Of a stretch of DNA of 64,000 nt, positions 1-10,911 are shown piece by piece. Within the stretch, counting starts at the first letter, position 1, and each line of letters starts with the position of its first letter. Under the pieces are notes generated by a model. The model saw only the letters and a program-made list of their open reading frames with translations, made no database searches and was not told the origin of the DNA. Location of the stretch: positions 799,501 through 863,500 of the forward strand of contig SEMN01000041.1 of assembly GCA_005408345.1 (NCBI GenBank), written 5' to 3'. The DNA comes from Macquaria australasica. Taxonomy: Eukaryota; Chordata; Actinopteri; Centrarchiformes; Percichthyidae. A program made the position numbers and the translations under genes.

Positions 1-3000
1 GCACAGAATGCCAGAGTTTAGACAATCACAGGAAAGCATAGGAAAGTCAATGCAGCGTCCTTTTCAGTGTTTTACAGCTCACCTGGCACCACGTGAATTG
101 TCCTGATGCAAAACCCACCTTTTGCTCTGGATGTGTGCTGTCCCTCTTTCTGTTTGATCTGTCATGAACTCACCAGTGAGTTCTCCTGTGTTTCCTGTAT
201 GTCTGTATTCAAAGCCAGTCCATTCTGGCTTTGCGTGAGAGCACCCAATCGTCAGGCTCGTCCCACAACCACAACTTGGTTATACTCCAAAAATCAAATC
301 CTTTTTTCCTCATAGGCTAGCACAAGCTAAAGAATGAATGCTGACCAAAACATATCCTAGTCTCATAAACTCCACATGGGTTTTGTTTAGCTTTAAAGCT
401 AACATTAGCAGCACCATGGAGTTCTCATCGTAACTCAGTGCAGCTGGAAAGAGCGCTGTGCCTCATTTTAGGGGAGGCTAGAACACAGTCTGTTGTTACT
501 ACATGGAGCATAAGTGAGGGAGATTTCTTGTTAATGCAAATGAGAATTAAACTCTAGGATGCAAATTGAGACACTTTTCCAATCGGAATGATGTGAATTA
601 CCAACTTAAGAAGGAGAATTAATGTGCAGCACCACATACGTGCAGTGCTTATTGGCAGAAGTCTCTTCTGGCAGCAACATATTCCTGTATATCAAACAAA
701 AGTAGGCAATGCAGTTGAACCTGTTAATCTAAAGTCTTTTTTTAGTGCCTGCAGGCTCAGCAAGGTTCCATTCAGCTCATAATTAGAGGTGGTTTATGTT
801 TAATTGTCAGAAATGTGCACATACACTGATGTCTGTCAGGTCAAGACGATGAAGTGTGGGCAGTGGGCATAGTAACTATTAACAGTAACACTTCTTATCT
901 TTATCACTAGCATTCATATCTTTGATCCACGTGTACTCTTGCCTGTTTTACGACACTGTAAAATAGAAACTGAAGGGGTGAAGTGGCCACCTTGCACTGC
1001 TCTTTATCATTGCAGATAATCTGATTCATACCAGTTGAAAGTAGCTTATAAACCAACACAAAGACAACCAGGCAACCGGCGTCTGACTCACTCTCTGATG
1101 AATCATCAACTAAACATGCAGGGAGGAACGAGGGCGGTTTCATGTTCTATTTAGTGTCCGTGGACATGCGCACACACACTTTTTCAAACGGGCTTTGTCA
1201 ACAGGCGGGACACCTTTCTCTTTCTTCACTTGTTGACTGACACTGTTTGAAGAACTGTATTAACAAATGCACATTTTTGTAGGCATGAATGGGACAAAGA
1301 GAGTACATATAATTCTTTTCAGTTTACAGAGTTTGTTTCGGGGACAGCTTAAACAAAACCATGAGTTTGACATGAGAGAACATTGCCTGTCCCCTCTCCT
1401 CTCTGTCTCCCCCTCGTTCTGTGGTTGTCTTGTCAGAAGTCGGCTCCCTGAAACTCATCAGACACGGTCGGCATTTGCTGTACTTTAAGACTGAAAACAC
1501 TAGGAACTCTGTTCCCATCTGCCACATGTGGATGTGTACGGGTGGGCCCTGGCAAAGGCTGCGTTGTCGGTTTCTGGTGATTTATCACACACACACACAT
1601 ATAAACACACAATCCCTGGTATTGTGTTCTTCATCCCTGAAGAGACACAGAAAACAGTCATGTGCCAGCCTGTAATGATTATTTGACTGCATATATTTTG
1701 TGAGTTGCACAACACAATTGGAAAAGCACAGCTGACTTGAACCAGCAGGCCTAAATGGCTTTTCCAATATAGTTTTGCAGTCTGAGATTCTGGTCGTCAC
1801 TCCTCACATCTCTGTTTATGTAAGAGTGTGTGGATCAACTTTTACCTACTACACGTGTCTACATTCATTTTGTTTGCAGTTAGTACAACAGTGCATCTTA
1901 GAGGTTGTCTGCAGACCTCTATTACATCTTTTATCTATATGTTAAAGTGTGTCAGTTCAAAGTTGCGTTTGCACAAATTACTGCTGAAGCAATTAGTTGA
2001 CTGACTGCAATTTTTCGAACTCCAATTACAAATGTTCTCAGTGATAGAATTATAAGACTTTGTGCTTTCAAATAATGTATCATTTGTCAAAGATGAGTGA
2101 GGATTCAACAGGATACCGTCCCAAGTTAGAGCTTGTATTTGGGCCACTGCTTGTTAAGCGATTAGATACCTGTGGGTGTTGGATGATTGGTTGGACAAAA
2201 CAAGCAATTTGAAGATGTCACTTTGGGCTCTGGGAAAATGATGGAATTGTTGCTCTTTCTTTAAACTTGTATAGACCAAACAATGGCCCATTAACACAGT
2301 ACTGTACTGTACTCCAGCATGTTTTCCTGGTGCCAGTTCTATTTCAGGGTCCCTGTGTTTGTTTACTAAAAACCCCACTATTCAACAGCCTTCCTCTTAG
2401 TCACCTTTTCCCTCCAGTGTTCTCCACAGAGCAGCTTTGTGAATGGCTAAACGAAATGTAGTGAGGATGTAAAGAGGAAAGGTCGGCTATAATTGGAGAA
2501 GGGAACATTTTAAGACAATCTATGGGGAATGTGGGAGAACCCCTTTTTTCCTCTCCTCAGTGTTTGAGCAGTGAGTCATCGGGAAACCCCACCCACACGT
2601 GCCCACACATGCTTGCCAGACGGGGGGTGTGTGTGTGTGTGTCTGTGTGTTTTGTATAGTAACATAACGTATGGATCAATGGACGCTTATACTGCATGTC
2701 AGATGAATTATTTGAATAGTACTACAGGAAATGAACAAGGTGATGAATTGTCTGTAACTATAGCTGCCCCTTACAGACAATCACTGGTTTGAACACCCAG
2801 TCAGGGAAAACCTCATGGGTGAAATGATTGAGATGCACCCCCCGTTCCTCCACAGCTCCAGCAGATGTGCCCATGTGCAAAGTGCTGAAGCCCCTGTTGC
2901 TGCAGGGGAGCTGCTCTGTGGTAAACAGCACAAGGCTGCAGCTGTAGTGGGCAGCTCCCAGGTGTCAGTTGTGTGCATGTAGGTATCTCAATCCCTTGCA

Positions 3001-3099
3001 GCTACTATGATTTTCCATGCAGCGGCCATAAATGGGAATATGTTAGTCAACTTTCCTTAAAAAATAAAAATAAAAAAACTCACTTATCTCTAGTGGTAA

Positions 3100-3470
3100 C
3101 TAGCCATGCAGGAAAAAATAGCTTTATTTGCCCTGGGTTTGAAAGATTTTCTAAAAATTTCTGCCGCTGTCCCAGTAAAATGTAGGTGAATTGAATTTCA
3201 TTTGTGGTGCTTACAACATTGAAAATGTTTAAGAAATCAGAAATACTGTCCTTTTTTACTTTGGATAAACCAGAGAGCATGCTATCACCAGTTTTTACTC
3301 GTCGCTATGAAAACGGTTCACAGTGAGGTCTGTGAATTATCCAGAGTAACGGGGACACTGTAATGTAACGTCTCTTTCCAGAAACAAATTAAACAAATTA
3401 ACCATTCACCTCCAGTTATATTGGGGTGGCAGCAGAAATCTCAGAGACGGTTATCTCACAGCCTGGGCAA
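3100..3470. repeat. Foldback transposon remnant
   Basis: The left arm near 3157-3230 (tttctgccgctgtcccag, then gtaggtgaattgaatt) is matched in inverted orientation near 3400-3460 (attcacctccagttatattg, then ggtggcagcagaaatctc). The two arms enclose about 170 bp. A related core occurs in the element at 21223-21992. It looks like a non-autonomous DNA element of a type common in percomorph genomes. Confidence 0.6.
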
Positions 3471-4129
3471 AAAAAAAGTAAAACTATCTGTATGGGTAGA
3501 TGCAGGTAAGGAAGGAAGTATGTTTTTATTGTAACTCTGGAGAACTAACCTTTTTAAAAGGGATCCAGTACAGCCAAGACTACGTCCTCTCATTATCAGC
3601 AACAATGTAATCAGTGCAGGACAGACTAGTAGACTATGTTGACCCTTGGTAGTAACAGCATGGATTTTTTTTTCCTGCAAAGTAGTATAAACGGTGGAGG
3701 CTGTTCCATTAGTGCAAAGGTCAGACGCTGAAGCTGTATGATCTCAAGTGTTTTAAATTTGGAAGTCTGGTAAAGTTGCCATGAAAAATATTCTGCACAC
3801 AGATTTAAATTCTGCGAGACCTACTGTAGTTTGTTTTCTTTATAGATTTAACGGTGCATCTGCTCTAAAAATACTAAAGTTATGTTTAAAATTGAGGTTT
3901 TGTTTTAGTTCCTGATGCTGATTAACTACTTAGCATCAGTGTTGCCAAGGTCTCATGAAACCCTTTTTTCGGCTATGTAGCTGCATTAATTCGTCTGCCA
4001 TATCTTGAAGAAATTATAGGTTAGAATTTCCTTCAGGAGCGTAAAAAAAGCACACCCTCTCAGTCTCGAGATATTTTGAAAATCTGCACAGAAAAGTCTA
4101 CACCTTTTTTTTAAATTTTTTTTTATTTT

Positions 4130-4500
4130 ATTCCATTGCGTCCACAGCGTGGTGGAAACGGCATACTAGCAGGCCTGACGACAAGGCCTTGGTTGCCACA
4201 GCAACGGCATAGCAAAACAGGGGTGGGGTGGGGGGGGGGGGCTTTTTTCTCTCTTTCACTCCATGAGGCGGGTTTGTTTCTCGTTACTGGGGTGGACAAA
4301 GATAGCTGTGAGTCATCCTTGAGGCTGGGAGCCGAGCCAACACATTCCTCCTCCTACTCCTCAGATTTCTCGTCTCTATTATTCCCCCTCTTTCTCTTTT
4401 TCTTTTTGTCTCTTTCTTTTCACATTTCCATTTCACACCCCCCCCCCCCCACACACACACCAGCCTCTCCTCTCCTCCTCTTTCCCATCTCATACTGTCT
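4130..4500 (+). promoter_or_regulatory. Candidate regulatory cluster in lmna intron 1
   Basis: In about 220 bp lie a near-perfect RFX X-box (gttgccacagcaac, 4192-4205), a G-rich run with quadruplex potential (4219-4241), an AP-1 site tgagtcat (4309-4316) and a TEAD-like site acattcct (4342-4349). A long pyrimidine-rich tract with an 11-C run follows. Motifs this short occur by chance; only their clustering, and the known role of AP-1/TEAD pairs in stiffness-responsive enhancers, make this worth listing. No conservation data are available here. Confidence 0.25.
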
Positions 4501-6729
4501 CCGTCCAGTAGCTCCCATTTTGTCTCTGTGCCTCAAAATGTGTCATTTACTCTATTTGCTCTGTAACAAAATGCCTTAAAAAGCTTTGATATTGCAGCGG
4601 AAGAGGGTGGAATGATGTGAAAACCTTTATTTTTCACTAATGTATGTTTTTTCGAGAGTGCAGACATTTGTGTGCGGGAGGAAAGAAGCCATAACAAATA
4701 AGACAAGTGGTCTAGACTCAAAAAATAAGAATAAATCTTACTGAAGTTACACTTCTTTGTCCGTTTTTAATTCCTTCTTTCAGTGTAGAATATAAAACGT
4801 GCAGCGCTGCCTTTTTAGCACAAAGGTCTTTTTCAGTTTGCGAGCTTAGAAACAACTCTGCCACCTTGTTTTACTTGCAACAGATTTCCCTTATCTTGAT
4901 GAAACAGGCTGATATTTTTTCGCTTTATTTACCTAATTTCCCAAATGTAATCTGCATTTGTTTGTTCATCTGCTGGCTCTCAGCCATTCTCTGTGCCACA
5001 TTTGTTAGTCTCATGCTGACTGTGTATTGTATTGTAAATATTAATAGTGTGATTCTTAACTGCAGAGTGACTCCACACATGTGTTCTGACTCTGAGCGCT
5101 GGCTGCGAGGCTTCAGAGCTTTGATTGAACAGAATGTAAACATAAAGTCAGAGGCTCTCTAATTACACAATTCATACTGGATAATATAAACAGGTGATCC
5201 CAGGCAAACGCCTGCATGAAGAACTCTCACACATCCTGCACTGGACACTGGATTATGTAAATAGTATATGAGAACACACCTGCGCAGGGACATACATGCA
5301 CACGTACTGTATGTGCCAGCGTACATACACACACATACAGTACACAAATGTTCTTGCATGGTTTTACACACAGTTTTTGCAGCCAACACTCCCACACACG
5401 TACAGTGCAGAACAGACTCAAAACATGCACAAATACACCCACATATACACGTGTACTTAAAAGGAATACAAACACACACACACACACACACTTTGGTTTT
5501 CCAATGTCCTTCAGACACACAGTTTTAAGCTGACATCCTGGAACAGAAAATCCTGGAGAAGCCAGAAGTAAAGACAACATGTACAGACCAGTCCATCATA
5601 CACATGTTGAACTGAAGTCCTGTTGTTGTAGCCAGTGGTCATTGTTGTGATATTTTATTTATTTAATCTGCTGATTTCTGTTTTACAGCACAGTAAAACC
5701 TTAACACTTGAAATTTATCATTATGTGTTAACAGGGCTAAATGGTCCTGAACTAGTACCTGCAAATTATGATTTTTCTTTTCTTTTATTTATTACATTTT
5801 TTAAATTGTGGCTTCAAATTTGGCCCACATCCCCCCTTAATGTGTATTAAATCCAGAGATCTTACAAAACTAAATGTGATCACATCAAAGGGAGTCATTT
5901 CACAAGCCATTCAGAGATTTGAACCAGCATTATCAGCCCTCGTTTGGTCAGAAAATATATTTCGTGCTTTGGTGGGCAATTGATTCCAAGCTGCTGTTGC
6001 TGTTTTTGAAAAAATAAAATTCCATTACTTGTAATTTGCCACAGATATTTTTCCTTTGAAAAATCAACCTGTTACCACAAAAATGCTGTAATAGCTGTGT
6101 TGTTGAGAGACAAAAATACTCAGGATTCCTCGCTAGATTTTTTTAAATCTCTAAGCTACTTCCTGATGTGTGAATTCACAGCAGTACGCACCAGCATTCA
6201 CCTCTTCAGGGCCTGAAGAGCAGCTATCTAAGCCTTCTAGAACTGTACTCTGAATTATATTGAATTTGGTATATTCAATCACAAAAACTTTAATGTTTGT
6301 GACCAAATTTGGGCTCAATAGTTTCAGTGATTGCAGGCTGTCCAGCTGATCTTTTCTACATTTTGGTTCAATCTTGTTCAAAGGCCCTGATAACACTCTT
6401 GTTGACAAAAGCCCGAGAACACCTCAAATTGAACGTGATTGGGGAATTGGACCAGAAGCATACTACCAAAAGCGCTGCACATTGCGAAAGCTGTTACATA
6501 TGAGATAAAGAAATGATATAAAGAGTTGCTCCCAAGCACTAATAATGACAACAGTATACAATACTAATAACTACATTGGTACCCAGAGAATTTCTTTTAC
6601 ATCCACACTTTTCTTCATTAAGGTCTGAGGGTCAGGTTAAGCTATATAATAGTCTCTGTACAGAACACAACCACAATGTCCTAACTCATTATACTGTACC
6701 TCCCAGCTGTACATAAATGTCATTAGGAT

Positions 6730-7215
6730 TTTTAGTCACACTAGCGGCGCGGCTTTAGGGATGGCAATGTATGTTGGTTAGTTGGTCAACACCTTTGGTC
6801 GAGAAATATCTCAACAGCTGTTGGATGGATCGCCATGAACTTTTGTCCAGACATTCATGGTCCCCAGAGGATGAATCCTATTGACTTTGGTGATCCCCTG
6901 ACTTTTCCTCTTGTGCCACCATGAGGTTGACATTTGTGGTTTTGAATGAAATGTTTCGACAACTATTGGATGGTTTGTCATGAAACTTGATACAGACGTT
7001 CATGTCCCCATCAGTATAAATTATAACAACTTTAGTGAGGTTTTCATCCAGTGCCATCATCAGGTCAACATTTTAATTTGTACAAAAATAATGACATTCC
7101 CATCAGACTCTGTACTTTGTGTTTAGTGCTAATTTGCAAATGTTAGCATGCTAACACGCTAAACTAAGATGGTAAACATTATACTTGCTAAACATCTGCA
7201 TGCCATTCTGCTGTA
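6730..7215 (-). repeat. Dispersed repeat family A, copy 1
   Basis: Contains gatgaatcctattgactttg, cttttcctcttgtgccacca and gttagcatgctaacacgcta. These phrases recur in copies at 25745, 36690, 49690, 53275 and 60405. This copy is inverted relative to most of the others. No coding frame. Confidence 0.75.
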
Positions 7216-8400
7216 AGGAACCCGCTCTGTCTTGCCATCATTTTGTGTATGAAGAGAATACAAATAGTCAAGCAGCATGTCAATATACCAAACCCACTTC
7301 TGTCCATTAATTCACTGCTGGCGCTGATCCACTGGGCCCATTAGCACTAATGAACATCACAGCAGCCACACACACACACTCACAAGCATTCATCTGCCTG
7401 CAGAATCAGACCGTTGAAAAGTTTCATTGAAAAAAGTATTAATGTCGAGACAAATGGCTGAATAGTTTCAAGTAATGTTTATCTCAAGTTGTAAATTAAT
7501 GTGAAATGTGTGTGTGTGTGTGTGTGCACATCACTAATGCATTCACACTTTACAACCCAGTTAAATAAAAAGAAAACATGTCTCCCTTTGTCTCTCGCTC
7601 ATTACAGACCTGTTTTTGGCTGATTTGGGTTTATTATTAAAGACCATAATATGTTAATGAGCAGCATTGTGGTGAATTTAAAATGCTCCACAATAACAAC
7701 AGCAGTAGCCTTGGAAAATGAGTTTCCATCACACCTAGAGAGTTTTACAAGCCTTAGGGAACATGGCCCAACCACAGGTGGTTAAACTATAATATCTTGT
7801 TACAGTCACAACAAGATAATAGTCATAAAACATTTTACAGCAGTAACCATGTCTTAATTTTCTCCACACTTACTAATCAGCCCGTCTTGTAGGCGTCTTG
7901 ACACTTTTGATGGCTGACATGTTTGTACGGGGCGACTATGTTACTATAGGCTCCAGTCTTTGTAGGTTCAACAATTCAGGGAATGTTTGTAGGTGTTAAT
8001 ACTCTGTGTGTGCGTGTGCGTGCATGTGTGTGTCTGTTTTTGGGAGGTACTTGTACACCTGGGTCGTAAAGAGTCACATTCTTGTGTCTCTTTATGAGTC
8101 GAAGTATTACAACAAAAAAAGTTGAGTGGAAATAAAATCTTCCCTCGCTCTGAGATCTACTCAGAATTCCTCCTGTGTTCAATTTGTATGTAGAGAGAGA
8201 CATTTCCGTTATTTAGCCAACACTCATTGATATAAATGGGGTGGACAAAATAATAGAAACACCTGTCATTATAAAGAAACAAACTGCAGCCTCCATTTGT
8301 GGTGCAGAATCAACACCTCTCTAAAACGGTTTCAACAAAAAACTGACCATTATGATGATTGGATTTATTGCAGGACTGTTGTATTGGGCTGCATCAGTTT

Positions 8401-8850
8401 TAGCTAGGTGTACCTAATAAACTGGCAACTAAGTGTATGTTTCAAATGTAACATACATACATTATTCACTGGAATGCAGTCAGACAGTCTTGCCTTTGAG
8501 CAAGGCTTTTACAACCAGCTGTTAAATGTCAAGTTTACAAACGTGAATTGGTGCATTGCTGCAAAAAGGAATGTATGAGCCATCTGGTCATTTAAATGTG
8601 GTTAAGGACTCTGGAAAAGGTAATTGTTGAGTTACCATAGAATACATACACTTAGTTACCACTTTTATTAGGTACACCTAGCAAAAACCAATGCAGTGTA
8701 ATACAATCAGGGTAAACTAAACATCAGACACACCTCTCAGTATAACACAATACAGTTTAACAGCATCACAAACTACAGCTTCCAGAATGATCATACAGTT
8801 AATGGTAGGATGTATTGTGTTAGCTAGGTGTACCTAATAAACTGGCTGTA
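8401..8850. repeat. Three copies of a 35-bp terminal motif (MITE remnants)
   Basis: tagctaggtgtacctaataa followed by actggcaactaagtgta occurs at 8401-8437. Its reverse complement is at 8647-8682, and a third, shortened copy in the first orientation is at 8821-8846. This pattern fits the inverted ends of one or two adjacent small DNA elements. The associated sequence may extend left to about 8230. Confidence 0.55.
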
Positions 8851-10150
8851 TGTAATCTGTTGTAACATTTGGAGAACATGTCTGATCAAGTGTGTATAGA
8901 TTCATATACTGTATGGGTATGGTTTTGCGTCACTGCGATACAGGTGATTGATGTAGGATGTCTGTGCCTCCTTCCCAGAGCCGTGTGTGTGTGCATGAGC
9001 AGCCGTGATGCTTATTTGATTTGGACCCACTCAAACACTGGGCTCTGCCTCCTTTTTCTTTTTTTCTTTTTTGAATCTGAACAATGAGCAGTCTGGGAGG
9101 CTTTTATATAATTACCCATTCAAGTTCTCTAAGCTTGATTGTACATCTGCAAAGCATCATGGATATGTTTTCTCTGGTTTTAACTTCAGACTTTTTCTGG
9201 ACATAATAGACTCATTCATTTTTCAGCCTTTTCCCCTTTCTCTGCTTTTTCTGTTTATCCCTGAAACAGGCAGCCATAGTGTAGTTCTGCTTCTCTGCCA
9301 CTTTACCTTGTCTCTTTGTCCCGACTCTTTTCAGGACGCAGAATTGCACTTTCACGCTCCTCTAAAGCCTGATTGGTGTTTATTGAATACAGGAATATAT
9401 ATTGATTGCTGTATCATAAACCAGTAAATTACAGTTTCACTTCTGAGGCAGTAGCTTGTGAATGGACTCGATATTTTCTGTAAATCTGTGGAGTAACTTT
9501 ACCTCGCTGTGATTGTGTTTGTGCCAGAGTTAAAGTGTATCTGTAGCTCACTCTGCCTGCTCGTCCTAACACCCGGCTGGCTGTGACCGGAGGACTCGGA
9601 GGTCTGCATGAGCAGCCTGGAAGCCATCTCCCCCAGCAGATGGCCATTATTAGTGACAATGAAGACTAGCCCACAGGGCCAAATAGAATAACAGGGAGCC
9701 CATTTCCTTCTTGGCTGTGTATGAACCACCTATACTGCTAACAACCTCTCTCTTCCCTCCACTCTCTTCATCTTCTGCTGGGAATGTATTGTTTTTCCAT
9801 CGCTGTATCCAAGTTTTTTTTTTTTTTTTTTCCAACCAGAACTCTAAATTGTTTCCTGTAGAGATGTTAGAGGAGAGGCGGTGCACACATGCGCAGGCAC
9901 ATGCGCAACAAACGTGAATTCCCCTAACTCAACACAGGTTCCCTTGAGATAGTTTAATGGGCTCTTATTCAGTATGGAAGGCTAATAACAGGACGTTGAT
10001 GTGTTGGCCTAAGTTAAGTTCACATCAACAGTGGACAACTGCTGCTGCACTCACTGCACTGTACAATGGTAGTTGTGTCGTCCGTAACGTCTGTCACTGC
10101 AGCACAGTTATCCACTGCTTATCAAGTTTCACTTTAAGCAGAAATAAAGG

Positions 10151-10180
10151 TTCTTCTTCTTCTTCTTCTTCTTCTTCTTC
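10151..10180. repeat. (TTC)10 microsatellite
   Basis: Perfect run of ten TTC units in lmna intron 1. Confidence 0.95.
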
Positions 10181-10284
10181 GCAGATTTGGGAGCTAAAAG
10201 TAAATCATGACTCAAAGTTACCAAAGAAACACAATAACTGGGTGAAGAGATTAAATTACTTTTAGTGCATTAATCACATGTAAA

Positions 10285-10420
10285 AACATGCGTGCTACAA
10301 GGCAAGACAACTTAATTTGTATAGCACCTTTCAAACGCAGAGTTAAATTCAAAGTGCTTTATGTGAGGCAAAGAAATGCATTAGAATGAAATTTAAAAAC
10401 ACAATGAAAATAAAACGCAA
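10285..10420. repeat. Short dispersed repeat, retroelement-tail-like
   Basis: caacttaatttgtatagcac, followed shortly by ttcaaagtgctttatg, resembles a sequence repeated very widely in fish genomes, often at the ends of LINE-like elements. It is a fragment without an open frame, and the family assignment is from memory. Confidence 0.4.
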
Positions 10421-10754
10421 TAAGAGGTGGGTCATCTTAGATTTATTGCCACTGACTGCTAAGTCTAGCAGTCAGCACTTTGGTGTGAGGTTTTTAAAGC
10501 AACATGAGATGAATTACACAGCTCCAAAGAGGCCAAATCATCTGTGTCCGAACTGCAAAGTCAGAAAGAGCAAAATTATGTAATATGTCAAAGAGAACAG
10601 TCCTGAAAAACACAGACATGCTGAAACAGAGGCCACAATTGAAACCTACCAATGGGGATATGATAGATGTATACAGCAGGGGGTGATAATCACACATACA
10701 GTATCGAAGGGGACCACAAACTAACAAGATCTTTTCTGTCTCGTGTCTTTACAG

Positions 10755-10911
10755 GAACAGTAAAAAGGAGTCTGAACTGGAGGCGGCTCTGGTCAGGCTG
10801 AGGGACCTGGAGGCCCTGCTCAACTCTAAAGATGCTTCCCTCAACACTGTCTTGGGGGAGAAGCGAGCCCTGGAGGCTGAGGTGAAGGACCTCAAGACCC
10901 AGCTGGCCAAG
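10755..10911 (+). CDS. lmna: lmna exon 2 (coil 1B)
   Basis: 157 nt, preceded by acag and followed by gtaaaa. Its first base completes a codon split with the missing exon 1. The translation NSKKESELEAALVRLRDLEA and on to TQLAK is coiled-coil and aligns with human lamin A residues about 119-170. This is the first lamin exon in the window. Confidence 0.95.

Larger units (their letters stand above)
1..10754 (+). other. lmna: Inferred lmna intron 1 (3' part), no coding exon seen
   Basis: The whole stretch before lmna exon 2 has no open frame resembling a known protein, and the lamin head/coil 1A exon, which should be a long, easily recognised frame, is absent. It is therefore taken as intron 1; its length here (over 10.7 kb) is plausible, since the human intron is also long. 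It contains several transposon remnants, CA/GT microsatellites (2624-2650, 5472-5491, 7508-7527), and a motif cluster at 4130-4500, listed separately. An alternative is that part is intergenic and a proximal promoter lies inside it. Confidence 0.6.

Noticed and set aside
4136..4579. 147-codon open frame on the plus strand
   Set aside because: It is mostly Ser/Leu/Phe/Pro from a pyrimidine-rich, low-complexity stretch of intron 1, with no domain or conserved motif. Kept only as part of a possible regulatory region.
1..10754. Search for lmna exon 1 or an alternative first exon in the upstream 10.7 kb
   Set aside because: No frame resembling the lamin head and coil 1A was found, so exon 1 is placed outside the window.
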